Origin: Ascaphus truei
Lineage: Eukaryota > Chordata > Amphibia > Anura > Ascaphidae
DNA: 64,000 nt
Reading direction: 5' to 3'
Assembly (NCBI GenBank): GCA_036426205.1
Contig: CM071568.1
Coordinates: 225,224,239 to 225,288,238 of the forward strand
Part shown: piece by piece, positions 43,712 through 56,373 of the stretch
Layout: each line of letters opens with the position of its first letter
Position numbering within the stretch: position 1 is the first letter of the stretch
The notes under the pieces: generated by a model
The model's input: the letters and a program-made list of their open reading frames with translations, nothing else
The model's database searches: none
What the model was told of the DNA's origin: nothing
Made by a program: the position numbers and the translations under genes

Positions 43712-45345
43712 CAGTTAGGTCCGGAAATAATTGGGCACTGATACAAGTTTTGTTATTTCGGCTGTGTACCAAAATAAATTCAAGTTACAGTTCAATAATG
43801 AATATGGGCTTAAAGTGCAGTCTATCAGCTTTAATTTGAGGGTATTCGCATCCAAATTGGAGGAAGGGTTTAGGAATTACATCTCTTTAATATGTAGCCC
43901 CCTCTTTTTCAAGGGACCAAAAGTAATTGGACAATTGACTCAAAAGCTGTTTCATGGACAGGTGTGGGCTATTCCTTCATTATTTCATCATCAATTAAGC
44001 AGGTAGAAGGTCTGGAGTTGATTCCAGGTGTGGCATTAGCATTTGGAGGCTGTTGCTGTGAACGCACAACATGCAGTCAAATGAGTTCTCAATGCCAGTG
44101 AGACAGGGCATCCTTAGGCTGCAAAAAAACCAACAAAATACATCAGAGATAGCAGGAACATTAGGAGTGGCCAAATCAACAGTTTGGTACATTCTGAGAA
44201 AAAAAGAACGCACTGGTGAGCTCTGCAACACAAAAAGGCCTGGACGTCCTCGGAAGACAACAGTGGTGGGTGATCATAGGATCCTTTCCATGGTATAGAA
44301 AAACCCCTTCACCTAATCCAGCCAAGTGAAGAATACTCTCCAGGAGGTAGGCATATCATTATCCAAGTCTACCATAAAGAGAAGACTTATGAGAGCAAAT
44401 ACAGAGGGTTCCCCACAAGGTGCAAACCATTCATAAGCCTCAAGAATTGAAAGGCCAGATTAGACTTTGCCAAACAATATCTAAAAAAGCCAGCCCAGTT
44501 CTGGAACAGCATTCTTTGGACAGATGAAACTAAGATCAACCTGTACTAGAATGATGGGAAATAAGTATGGAGAAGGCTTGAAACGGCTCATGATCCGAAG
44601 CATATCACAACATTTGTAAAACACGGTGGAAGCAGTGTGATGACATGGGCATGCATGGCTTACAATGGCACTGGGTCACTAGTGTTTATTGATGATGTGA
44701 CAGAAGACAGAAGCAGCCAGATGAATTCTGAAGAGTATATTGTCTGCTCAGATTCAGCCAAATTCAGCGAAGTTGATTGGACTGTGCTTCACTTTACAGA
44801 TGGACAATGACCCAAAACATACTGCAAAAGCAACCCAGGAGTTTTTTAAGGCAAAGAAGTGGAATATTCTGCAATGGCCGAGTCAATCACCTGATCTCAA
44901 CCTGATCGAGCATGCATTTCACTTGCTGAAGACAAAATTTTAGGCAGAAAGACCCACGAACAAACAACTGAAGACAACTGCAGTAAAGGCCTGGCAAAGC
45001 ATCGCAAAGGAGGAAACCCAGCGTTTGGTGATGTCCATGCATTCCAGACTTCAACCAGTCATTGCCTGCAAAGGATTCTCGACAAAGTATTAAAAATGAA
45101 CATTTTATTTATGATTGTGTTAATTTGTCCAATTACATTTGAACCCCTGAAAAAAGGGGACTGTGTATGAAAATGGTTGCAATTCCTAAACGTTTCATAC
45201 GATATTTTTGTTCAACCCCTTGAATTAAAGCTGAAAGTCTGCACTTCTATTGCATCTCGGTTGTTTCATTTCAAATCCATTGTGGTGGCGTACAGAGCCA
45301 AAATTATGAAAATTGTCAGTGTCCAATTATTTCCGGACCTAACTG
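43712..45345 (+). mobile_element. Complete Tc1-like DNA transposon (1634 bp)
   Basis: Termini CAGTTAGGTCCGGAAATAAT and ATTATTTCCGGACCTAACTG are perfect inverted repeats over 20 bp and lie within TA duplications (43710-43711, 45346-45347). The size and single transposase gene fit the Tc1 group. The transposase is broken, so movement would require enzyme in trans. Confidence 0.97.
44071..45093 (+). pseudogene. Tc1-like transposase, multiple stops and shifts
   Basis: Opens MQSNEFSMPVRQGILRLQKN. The N-terminal paired-type HTH region is readable through KSTVWYILRK and the GRPRKTT linker. The catalytic DD34E core is recognisable in fragments: WTD region near 44515-44540 (first Asp), MDNDPKHTAKA near 44800-44830 (second Asp), and PSQSPDLNLIEH near 44880-44915 (Glu). 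The C-terminus ends ACKGFSTKY with stop at 45091-45093. Premature stops occur from 44296 onward and frame changes follow, so no active transposase is encoded. Length is normal for the family. Confidence 0.93.
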
Positions 45346-45347
45346 TA

Positions 45348-46968
45348 CATAGCCTACCAGGTACAACACCCAGTGGCTGACTCGCTTGAGAAATATAATT
45401 GCTCATAGAATTAAAAATAAAATGTATCCAATTGTATCCAAACAGACTAAAAACTGCTCCATGATCTCAGGAACCATCATGTAAAATGTGGTTATGATAT
45501 CTTAAAAGGTGTCCAGATGCATAGCGAACCGACAAACTATTTTCCAAAATATATAGTAGATTAGTGGTGATCTATTTATTCCTCTATTAAAAATATTAAC
45601 AAAGAACATGACTGATGTCCATACTGCACCGACACACTTTATTCGAGCAAATACCCAGTATGTACCTGGCAGATACCTGGAATGCGCCGCTCCTCACCTC
45701 TGACAAGCCCCGTTGTGTTTGCCTTCCCAGCCTGGGTTCATGCCTGGCTGACGGGCGGCTGATCTGTTAAATGATAATGATTAGGATTTAATAGACTGCA
45801 ATGCTTCGCGTGTCTACCAGATGGCATAAATTCATGAATTGTAATGAAGTATATATATATATATACTGTGCAGTATTGCAGCCAGCGGGAATAAAATGCT
45901 TCAATCCCTGCCTGAAAAATACCTCAATGCACTCGGGCAGAAAACAGTCACAAACCTCAATACACCCGGGTATACCCGAATTCGTGGGACTAGCCGAGCT
46001 CGAATAAAGTGTGTCGCCAGTGTATATCCCAATGTTTGTAAACTAATAATGATGGGATTTCATGATATCCACTGCTATTAGAAAAATGGAGGAGAACATT
46101 TCTAATCACTGTAAAATGTATACATATATTAAGTATATTAGCACTAATGTCCCCTCACACTGCCTGCTCCTATTGGCTATTACTCCGGGTCTTCACCACC
46201 AGGGTCCGGTGATGGGTTCTGTTCATCAGATTCTACACTGACTGCTTGAGAGAAAAAAAACTATTTACCGCAAAGGGATTATGCTTTTTTATTTATTTTT
46301 CATCTGCACGTAGCACATATTCCAGAATAGATTGTATGATGCTGGATTCAGGCTGGTTGTCCTTGTTTGTCTGGGCTATGTTGCATTCTATCGCACTGAC
46401 CGATCACGCACAGGTAGACATGCAAAGGTGGTATTTTAAATTCTCTTATCAAGGACCTAAGTACGTACTTCTCGATTTAAACCAATCGCCAGAAATCTCA
46501 TCCTCCACATTACAGAAAGCTCACAAAGCAGTAATTAATGCAAGGTACCATCATAAATATAGCAGCACAAAGGGAAAAACTTTTAGGAGAAAGAGGATTG
46601 AAATCAATGAGCAATAAATTAACCTGACTAGAGCAGTGGTTCCCAACTCCAGTCCTCAAGGAAAAGTAACAGTGCAGGTTTTATGGGGTTCATACTCGCA
46701 ACAATTCCACTGGCCAGCCGGATATCTCCTGTGGAGATAGGCACCTCGGTGTCTGGGGCAGACAAAGGCTCCACTCTTTGGACGAATGTCTCCCAGACAT
46801 CAGGGGCGCCCATCCCCGCTCTCCCTTTGTTCCCCGCACTGCACCTCACCCTTTTTGACTAGTGCAAACCCGGATCCCTTGGTGTGCAGACTGGGTAAGT
46901 GTATTACTAGCCTAGCACAGCAAGAGAACAATGAAATACATGTTTACAGTGCACCAAACATTACATTA
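45348..46968. other. Intronic sequence, mostly featureless
   Basis: A short AT run near 45850-45865. 46636-46664 (CAGTGGTTCCCAACTCCAGT) resembles a hAT terminus, with a possible partner near 48498-48527, but no matching 8-bp duplication was found. The 123-codon frame at 46246-46617 resembles nothing known to me. Confidence 0.5.
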
Positions 46969-47120
46969 CATACAGAATACAGGCATACATTGTAAAACAC
47001 AGGTTTTTGTGCCAGATGAGCCACAATAAGATGGATCTGCAGGGGAAATCCTGCAGATGCATCCAGATGGATAGGGGCAATGGCTGAGCTTAACCTTTTA
47101 ATATGCAATCCATTTTACCC
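46969..47120. repeat. Direct repeat A, copy 1 (~150 bp)
   Basis: CATACAGAATACAGGCATAC through GGATCTGCAGGGGAAATCC to CCATTTTACCCC; repeated at 47447. Confidence 0.9.
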
Positions 47121-47446
47121 CTTCCGCCACACCTCTCCCTTTAAGCTGAGAACTCTACGGCGACAGCAATACTGGGTTGAGCCCCAAGAGCAAGGCCAAT
47201 TGGGGAGCTTAGGCCCTGACTGGGATTGGTCTCTTCCTCCCCCCAAAACACCCTGTAGTGTGTTGGGTGGCCGGTGCCCTGCTGCGGTCTGGGTACATAG
47301 GGCTGAAGGGCTCCGCACAGCCCGTACTACCGCCTGTAACCTCTGCACCGGTGGCGAGGCACGCCCGCTCTCAGGGACGTCTCGTAGCTGCAGACAAATC
47401 TTCCCAGATTGCAGCCTAGTAGAATGTTGGCCTCAAAACAACCTTG

Positions 47447-47598
47447 CATACAGAATACAGGCATACATTGTAAAATACAGGTGTTTGGGCCAGATGAGCC
47501 ACAATACGATGGATCTGCAGGGGAAATCCGGCAGATCCATCCAGACGAATGGGGCAATGGCTGGGTTTAACCTTTAATATGCAAAGCCATTTTGCACC
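47447..47598. repeat. Direct repeat A, copy 2 (~150 bp)
   Basis: Same block 478 bp downstream of copy 1 with scattered substitutions. Together they may mark a duplicated LTR segment; the 330 bp between is GC-richer and unassigned. Confidence 0.9.
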
Positions 47599-48214
47599 TA
47601 CTGTCCCAGTCTGCACTTTTGTCTTAACTCATTAAAAATATTGTGAGGAATAAAAAGAAGCTAAATCACACATTCTTGCAGCCAACAGATGCTCCATATC
47701 TTTTTTTTAAATTTTATTACAGCATGCCCCTCGTCTTTCAGCAGTGAAGAATAAAGTATAGCAAATCTTCAAATAGGAAAAAATGACATGTTTTCTAAAT
47801 GACACTGTGAAAAGCGTCCGGGACCCATGGTTACGAAAAAATAAATAAAAATTCGAGACCTAATGTAACATTGTTAACATTATAACAAAAAACACGTGAT
47901 AGCACTCCAAAGAAATAACAGATTATAGTGCAGGGTGCAGCGGAACCTAGGGGACCCTAATTCCCCTAAAATCATATACAAACACACACAAATGTCCCAG
48001 CACTCACTGTCTGAAAGGAAAGAGCTCAACTAGAGGATTGTGTCCAAAATAGAGAAATACATTTAATGTAAACACAAGAAAAACAACTTGGAGTTGTGTA
48101 CCACACTGGAAGCAAAGACTTAGGGATGGGGAGTGGGGGAAATGACACAGGGAAAAGAAGTGACAACACACAAGGAGGGAGAAAACACAATAAAGGGAGG
48201 AGGGTATGTAAGGG

Positions 48215-48257
48215 GGGCAACGATCGTTTCGAGGTTGGAACCTCTTCTTCAGGCCCG
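48215..48257 (-). ncRNA. Hammerhead ribozyme (intact core)
   Basis: Minus strand: GGGC (stem I), CTGAAGA core (fits CUGANGA), A, stem II GAGGT-(TCCA)-ACCTC, GAAA, palindrome CGATCG as stem III, TT (NUH with H=U), then GCCC closing stem I with four pairs. Every invariant position is satisfied and all three helices form. The two-pair self-complementary stem III is the Penelope-type minimal form. No coding part of an element lies next to it, so it may mark an isolated terminal repeat in 47880-48400. Confidence 0.82.
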
Positions 48258-51200
48258 TTCCCTCTGGTCCCAAGGGACCATGAGGTACTTCCCTATTTCC
48301 TCTCCCCAGCACAAAATCCAGCCCTGTCCTTCAATATAATCAACTGTGTTCACTTAAACAAACATTGAAGCCGAAGCTAACTGTAATCCTGAAGCAACAG
48401 GAGTCCCAAAACGAAAGCAATATAGAGCAAAGCAAAAGGCAAACCGTCCTTATCTGTATCAAGTCTCTTCTGTACTCCTGCTTGTGACAAGCGCTGGTTG
48501 TTGGAAAACTGGAGTTGGCCACCCCTACTCTACTACAATGCTTTATTTATATGCTTGTGCTTTTTAATATATTTACCACATTTTTATTTTATATTGCCCT
48601 TTTTCTTTGGTATTATTTTGATGCTGACCGAAGGTGACCTGATGAAAGCTTTACTGTGTACTGAGCTGCATGTATTGTATTGGTAGTAAGCTTGTCTGAG
48701 CAGGGATTTTGTTACCTATCGTGTCTGTGTGTGACAATGTGCAATTAGTTATTATTGATGTTGGTTGTTCACTGCTGTCTTCCAGCTCATGTTGCACCCT
48801 GCTCTGCAGGATTTGTTCGCTCCTAGCATACAGTATACGGGATAAGAAAGACTTGAATACTTTCTTGCTGTAAAAAAAGGATTGTGAAGACCCCTTCTTG
48901 CACTCTATTGAGAATGAAGTTGGGCATATTCATCAATGGAAAAAATGACAGCATACCTTGACGATACATTGCATATATTTTATATGGTTTGGTCTCCATG
49001 GCCTTCATTCCATAATAGACCATGGCGTCAATATTCTATATTATCGTGACATTTCTTTGTATAGTTATGCACATTTTATAACTGTTTTATTCAATCCCCT
49101 CTCCTCACCCCTCCTCCCCCCCCAACCTTGTTCTTTAAACTTTGTATTGGAACATTTAATGTTTGGTTAAACAGTTGTTGTATATGGAGATATACATATA
49201 CTTAGTGTTTTTTTGTAATATTAAAGGTGCTGGTACGCGGCCTCTTACCTTCTCCTCATCCCCGTCCCATTGTCGTGACGTCGCGTTGTCATGGCAGCGT
49301 CCCATTGTCATGGTAACACATCGCCATGTTGACGCGCCGTTACAAGAGGATGCCGCTGGAGACGGGGAGAAGGTAATAGAAAAAGGTGACCGGCACGTAC
49401 TGTACCATCACAAAAAAAGCCCTGCACATACTTGATGTTGCATTTGCTTGTATGGAAACGATATATAATGTAACTTTTTTGTTATGAAAAATAGTATATA
49501 TAAATAAAACAACTTTGTATTGGATTATACATGGGTATATTGTTATATATGTATAATGAGGCTCTCCAAAGGAGAGAAAAAAGATTGCATACTTGCAATA
49601 ACGCAGTATAGAATTTGTGGAAAATGTACTTCTTCCAGCCTTGCAGATAAAAAATAAGATCCAGGGAAAACTGATGGCCTCAAGATCACAGTATATTTTC
49701 TGTCTTGATTAGCAGATAAGATATTGATTAACTCTGACCTCTTTAAAGCAACTGTTGCACTATGCATGATTCTTCGAGTCATACTGCCTTCTTTTCTGAA
49801 ATTCTTGTTTTACTCCGTTATTTTTCATATTTTTGCAGATAAAAGGGTTCAGCTGTCAGATGAAATCCTGCATTCGATGCTCCTGCGGTAATGTTAGTAG
49901 TGTTGGAGTGTGGCATCTGCTTTGGGTTCGGTTTCAGTGCATTTGGTCCAAAATGTGTTTTTTGGAGTAGCTACCAGTTCAGCGCTTTTAGTTCCAAGAA
50001 TCACAGATGCAGCAGGTTTCATTGTTCTCTCTGGTGGGATATGCTGCAATATATTATGATTTACTGTGTCATTGAATCCTTTGGAAGCTTTGGGATATTG
50101 AGTTATACAGAGATTTTTGATATTTTGTACAATCTATGGAACACTATTGCGCTAAATCTGTAAGTAAGCACAAAGTCCCATTTTGTATTTTGTCCTCTCT
50201 TCCTGAGTAACAGGGACACTATAACATTGATCCTATAACTTTGCTAATGCCCATCAGGCTCCATATCATCATAAGACTTTGGTCCTGTCCTTGTTTTCCA
50301 ACCCGTTCTGGTTGATAATAGTCTTGTAACGATGTGGAAAATGGAGGCTTGAAAAAACCAGAACTGGACTCCAGTCCCACAACGACGCCAAGTTGGCAAA
50401 ACCGTACTCCTTTTGCACCTCACCCCAAATAGAACACAACGTGATGCTCTCCGAGAGCCACTGGAGTGCAGGGCTGAAACAAATGTGACATTCATATAGC
50501 TAGATTCAATAAGTGGCAAAAGTGACTTTGCACGGGCAGTTGCCATTTTTGTTTGTGCTGGCACTGCGGCCCTAGTGGTGTTCTTTGAACAACACAAGGG
50601 TACTGAGAGTGTTAAGTACTCCCTGTTGGGCTTATTAGTAGCAGGCAGTTTTCTTCCACATTAATCTTCCGTACTGAAGTCTAATTCTACCTTGTTTCAA
50701 GAATAAACTGCTTCAATTAGCTGAAGAGGCTAAGAAACGGCGTTGCATTACAATGAGCCCTCATATGCTCAGATTTATGAAAAGCAGGAGACCTGAACTT
50801 TTAGTAACTGTCAAGCATTTCAGCCGGGCATATTTCAAGCATAATGAACCTGCTTAAATCCTGAGAGCAAGGAGATTGCATAATGATCAAGTGGAATTTT
50901 TTTTCCCCCATCATGTTCAGCAGAGATAAGGAATTAGCTAAACTGTTCACAATACCCACATCAGCCTGATGGTTTTTAATGAGCAGGATCAACTAAATAT
51001 TCTCTGCAAAGCCTATTTTAAGGAGGTAATCATGCAGGAGGCGGCTTTGATTGTTGGACAGAACAGAAATTAGAATTGCTAAAAGGCGTTAGAAATAAAA
51101 GCAGAGATGGTGGTAGAAATAAATTATGAACATCATAACCACAGCAGTTCCTATGGGAATCCAGAGCACAGCAAAGGTTTCTGGTAATGCGACGAATCAA

Positions 51201-51710
51201 GGTTGGCTGCAGTAGTTAACAGAACCAGAAATACAATTTGTAGTCTTAATTATACTGTATATTTGTAATAAATATTTTATTCAGTGCTACACCAGCCAAT
51301 AAGAAAAAGTGACCTTTTCACACGTCCGTTTCTTAATCCTATCTGTGTTCTCGCTCCTTTTTCCTCCACTGCTGTCCTTTCTACAACCCACTCTTTTATC
51401 TTTCAAAGATTGCACTTTAGCCCTGTATTAGGGTGTATTAATCGGTTCTTTTAATCGTCGTCGGTCAGTTATCTCCCATTATTTAAAGTGAATTTTTATC
51501 ACTTTACAATTGTTCCACATTCTTGGATGTTTGAGTGCCCACAACAGGGATTACTTTTTCTTTGTCTAGTACTGTATTTCTCTTACAAATCCCTGCAGGC
51601 TACAAACTCCATGTAATTTACAGGTATCCTAATATTACTTTGTTCCACAGTGAAGGCCACTGTAGAAAAATAAAAAGATCGAACACATTATTGATATACT
51701 TTTACAGCTC
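48258..51710. other. Intronic sequence, mostly featureless
   Basis: 49226-49378 is a GC-rich block with imperfect inverted ends (TACCTTCTCC...GGAGAAGGTA), possibly another MITE. No supported gene in about 3.4 kb. Confidence 0.5.
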
Positions 51711-51867
51711 TTAAAGAGGCAATCCAACCATGTGATATTTAACAGAGGATTGAAGCATGGGGTCTCCGGAGCGGAATCTCATTCATTTCAGCTCTGGGGA
51801 TCCCCTGCTTTCGAAGATACTTACCTCCTGTAGTAGCTGCTTTTAGCCGCTCCGCTCTAGAGGCACA

Positions 51868-53035
51868 GGCAGCACAGGAAGAAGCACCGATGTGCTGGAT
51901 GGACTCCGCGATGACTGCTGATGTCAGCGCGTCTACTCGACGCGCACGTTTCACTGTCAAGGGAAAGGAGGGTGTCACAATGAGCGCCTTAAATACCACC
52001 CCCAGTCAGAGGGAAGCGGGTTCCAAACCCGTGCAGACGCTTGCTGGAATTAACCCAACGAGTGCGGGAATAAATGTCACTAATAACATACAGCAAATTA
52101 ATATAATATAACCTTGAAACAAGGAGTCTTAAAAACAATGCGCTGACCCAGTAGAGTGAGGTTGCCCATGTTCTGTTCTTGGATGTTACTCCACCTGGCT
52201 ACAGTAATCATAGCCTCATAGTACATATTGTTACTTTGTGGTTGAAGTGCTTTCCAAGGTTACAAACACAATTAACAAAATAGATATCCCTTGAGGTATG
52301 CTGTTAGTAGACAGTGTGCACTGCAACCCATCAGTGGTTTTGCTCACACTGCTAGAGCTGTTGTTCTGAATAACAGAGACTGTGTGAGGTTCAACTTCTG
52401 CTCATGTTGGGTCTGGCACCATACCCCATTCTAAGGAGCCTTAGACTTGTCAACACTAAATATATGTGTGCTGTGGGACGGCAGTGGAATCACTTTCTAC
52501 AGTTGTTTGTAGTATTTTATGTATTGTAAAATAAAGTATTTCAATTCAGTGTGTCTGGCACTCTGGCAGATGGCACAATGAATATTTTGTCCTTGTTTTT
52601 TGTTATCGTGGGCAATTTTTGTGCATATCCATCATTGTAGCACCGAATAAGTACTATACCTGTTGGTAGCTCCTCCCCCAGCTTCCTTTTAAAGCAGACA
52701 CTTCCACTGACAGTGATACTACCTATCAGCTTGTTTAGCTCACACTGCTATGCTGTGGCTTAGAAGACTTGGAGAATTAATTAATGAAGTGGTATGGGTT
52801 CTAGTCCTGGGGTGTCTGACACTATTGACCAGAGTAGGTTGGTATAGAATCTTTTTTAGAAAGTTGTGGAGGGACTCATTTAAATATACTTTATATAGTC
52901 ATTAGCATATCTCTCAGGTGTGCTTCTTTTTCAGCACAGGAGTCTTAAAAACAATGCGCTGATGTCAGCTGTCAGCGAGAAGTTCGTCCAAGAAGCAGCA
53001 CATCGGTGCTTCTTCCTGTGCTGCCTGTGTTCCGG
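51868..53035. mobile_element. Foldback element with nested insertion
   Basis: The arm at about 51868-51946 (GGCACAGGCAGCACAGGAAG...GCACCGATGTGCTG...GCTGATGTCAGCGC) is inverted at about 52955-53030. A TTAA lies at 51711-51714 before the left side, but no clear right terminus is seen. A repeat of about 0.8 kb (52147-52938) is inserted between the arms. Confidence 0.7.
52147..52938. mobile_element. 0.8-kb dispersed repeat, copy 1, with 24-bp direct-repeat flanks
   Basis: Starts CCCAGTAGAGTGAGG and ends TTTTTCAGCACA. An identical 24-bp sequence lies on each side (52123-52146 and 52939-52962, beginning GGAGTCTTAAAAAC). The long duplication suggests target-primed (non-LTR) insertion. Nearly the same sequence is at 57400-58193. 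No coding similarity seen. Confidence 0.8.
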
Positions 53036-53358
53036 TTGCTATTCCGTCAGCCGTTCCGATGGCTACCGGTACTGGTTACTCCTAGCATAGGGTCTTTTAT
53101 TTCCCCTCCCTTGATAGAATGGGCACTATATCCTGTTGTACGTGTTTAGCAATATCTTGGATCCCTCTGTATTATCGCTGCTTCTAGCTGCCTAACAGCA
53201 GCCTCATATACAGTATGTGATCCCAGGCCACGCACTTAAGAGGGATTCCGTTTGAGAATATCTTACAATTCTGCTACCTCCTTGGGTGTAATGTAGCCGT
53301 GCCTCATTGGGGATTACTAATTTATTTACGAAGTCAGCAATACTGATATATCACTGAC

Positions 53359-54512
53359 TGTGATGGTAGGGGGTAACCAGGCTGTACAATGAAGGTTAAG
53401 CCCATCTGGTTACCCCTGAAACCGTGGGGTCCCTGGCAGCTACATAGCACCGTAAGCCAGGGGCCAGGTAACACAACATGCAAAAGTTAGTGTCCCCTGC
53501 TTTTTCACTTTTCATGTTCCCTTTGCCTCAGACTCATGAAACTTTCTGTGTGTAAGTTTTAGGTGAGATATTTTTGTCGAAATGCAGTTGTTTTGTTTGC
53601 AGGAGTTCAGGGGTCAAAGATACCGGTAGACCCCTAATTCTCCCTGGCGTGCAGGCATGATTTGTTGGTACGCGGGTTGAATTACACCGGGGCTGCCCAG
53701 TGCCCCCCCAGACTCCTGGTTTTCGAGCCCAGATATCCCAGTCCTATGTCCCGCATAGATATGGGTCTCCCAAGTTATAACATGTATTCAAATATGTTTT
53801 ATAATGTTTGGTGCATTTACTATAAATGTCTATTCTGTCAGCCTGGGCATCCATATAGGTGCCGGGATGTCTGGATTGACATCGTAGTTCCCATTGGTCA
53901 ATTCATATGTCCCGCCCATGGGACATCCGAGCCTGCTTGGCATGCCCCTTCCTCTGATGTCAGCCAGAGGACGAACCCCTATTCCTATTGGCTGGCGGGG
54001 AGGAATTCCCAGATTCTGATTGGTCGCTCCTCCTACTTCCATGCTGAACATAGAACAGCGGAAGGTATGTAAGGAGAAGCCCCGGTCAGAGAACCAGACG
54101 ATCCTGTGACTTGGGCCGGTGATGCAAAGGTGGAATTTTCAAAGTTGCTCTGTTATGAATAGCAGAGCAACCAGGTTCATTTTTGGAGCTAAGAAAGCCT
54201 GCCTAGCTGAGGTTAAGTCAGACACAATGTCCAAGTTTTCGTTTTAGAATGTAGCGGTTGCAGCTAGAGCTTCTAGCCGAAAAGAGGACCAGGAAACCCG
54301 GTGGATATCCCGGACTGGGTAAGCCTTCCGAAGCAGGAGCCCTGCACCTATTTTAGCCTAGTTTTCACCCTGTGTGCTTTTCGTCTGTATTTTGTGTATT
54401 CATTGTGTGTACGTGGGTTTACCCAAATAAACTACATTTTATTCCACTACTGTGTTTTGCCTAGTGAATGATCCCAGTATAAAAGTGTTTAAAGTCCTGG
54501 TGACCCGTGACA
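53359..54512 (+). mobile_element. Solo LTR (1154 bp) with CTGAC target duplication
   Basis: Bounded by TGTGATGGTAGGGGG and GGTGACCCGTGACA. CTGAC at 53354-53358 and 54513-54517. An AATAAA near 54425, followed by T-rich sequence, supports plus orientation. Internal frames are not gene-like. Confidence 0.88.
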
Positions 54513-54517
54513 CTGAC

Positions 54518-55182
54518 CATTATACTCTGCTATGTGTTCAACTTACCCCAGCACATAGTATATCTTCTCCCCACTTGGCCATCATACTTTGACCTACTTC
54601 TTATTTACCAGCCAGTTATGGTATGTGAGAGAGGGGCAGGCTTCTCACGATCCAGGATTCTGATATTCTATGGTTGCCAGATATTACCATATATATTTAT
54701 TATCACAGGGGAACCCCTGTTCTCCATATGAGTGAGAATGAGACCATACTGACTTTTATCATTCATCACATAGGCAGCTTGACAGTTATTACGGCAACTG
54801 ACCGAGTGTGCCCCTATTGCTACTTATTCATCCACTGTCATCACTCAGTGTTTATTTTATGAACATACAGTATTAAATACAGTTTATTTTAACCCACTCA
54901 GTTACCAGGCAGCATCACTGCTTTTCCTCGACGCATTGGTGATCCTTTTTATCAACATCTATAGCTATATCCAAGTGTCATTCCCAAGGGCCATTAGCCC
55001 ATTTACAGTTATATTGATAGCCAATTATATGACTCCTTAGTTACATAGTAGATGAGGTTGAAAAAAGACTTCCGTCCATCAAGTTCAACCTATGCTAAAT
55101 TTAGACAACAGATAATTTATCCTATATCTATACTTACTTATTGATCCAGTGGATGTGCATTGATTATTGGACTTTCTTCTTT
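54518..55182. other. Intronic sequence with a short dispersed repeat
   Basis: 55041-55130 (ACATAGTAGATGAGGTTGAA ... CCATCAAGTTCAACC) is a motif I recognise as widespread in frog genomes, probably a retroelement tail; family not assigned. Confidence 0.5.
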
Positions 55183-55187
55183 TACAC

Positions 55188-56373
55188 TGTCATGAGAGAG
55201 AGGATTTGGCCCGGGATAAAAGGGGTTACACCCCATTTGGCCACCCTCTACTCTCACCTGGGAAGCAAGGGGTTAACTGGACTGGGGTCCAGTAATGTGT
55301 TTTTGCCTTGCTTCAGCCATCCAACTGTTTATTCCCCTGTATAAATGTATTGTTTCTGTGCCAGTGTCTGCACCACACACACTGGGGATTAAGGGGTTAA
55401 TGAGCTACAGTTTAGGAAAATACAAATATGTGTGGTGTCTTTTCAGAAATATCTGGGCTTCAAAAGGCTTGATTGAAGTTGGGTGTGAAAAGTACAGAGG
55501 GGGTTTAGTGTACAGTATGTTAATACCTAATTGGCAGACCAAGGGTATATTGCTGGTAGAGACAGCTAGGCCCATGTCTGGAGCATTGGGTGTGAAATCT
55601 AGCACCTGTGACAAATGTTCTCTACACACGAGTCCCTGCTTCAAAGGATTTATTGACCAGGGATTATGGGGGCCAGGGGTGCGGTTACCCAAGGAGATAT
55701 CAGAATAAGTGACCTTATTAAATATATGAATATTATGAGATGTCCTCGGCTGAACGTGCTAAAAGCTACATATGTGTATTCGTGGGACTGATTCGCACAT
55801 AAGGATTACAGACACATGATGTCTAGCAGGTACTAAGAGACAGATATTAATATCTCTCTTATTTTTAATATTACATGGTAATATTTAGTCTTATTGGGAG
55901 CGTCATGCGTGCCGGAATGTATTATGTTTCGCGTGCCAGTAAGTACTACTGAACTGAACTGAAGTTATGAAGTTATTTAGATAGGAAAAGCAGTTTTTAA
56001 ACGTCCTTGGGTGGGAGGAGTTTTACTCTGGGGAAAACTGTCAACCTCACCACTGATTTATGAGAGGGGCTGGGTTTAGGTTGTGTTCAATGGGAAGTAA
56101 TTGTATAAGAACCAGGCTCAGCCTATGGCTATTGTCTTTCGTGTCTTCTGTGATATTCAAGCTTGCTGTATGAACTGCTAATCAAGATTCGTGATTATTT
56201 CTTCATTCCCATCTTAAGTAAGTGTCATATTTTGTTTGTTATTTGTATAATCTCGTGTGTTCACATTTTTCAAGGAATAAATTATATTTTATCATATCTA
56301 AGCCTCGTTCAGTTCAACCCAGTTATATTTTTGGTGTGTATTATTAATAGCCTGTCTCAAAGTTACCGTCACA
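55188..56373 (+). mobile_element. Solo LTR (1186 bp) with TACAC target duplication
   Basis: Bounded by TGTCATGAGAGAGAGG and GTTACCGTCACA. TACAC at 55183-55187 and 56374-56378. AATAAA at 56276-56281 and a GTATAAGAA TATA-like box near 56100 support plus orientation. Confidence 0.87.

Noticed and set aside
46246..46617. 123-codon + strand frame
   Set aside because: No similarity recognised, no splice or promoter context, and length compatible with chance.
46632..48527. Single 1.9-kb hAT element between CAGTGGTTCCCAACTCCAGT and a reversed similar terminus
   Set aside because: Flanking 8-mers do not match and the interior contains unrelated repeats; more likely two separate fragments.
53662..54072. 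136-codon + strand frame as a gene
   Set aside because: Lies wholly inside a solo LTR and has no recognisable domain.
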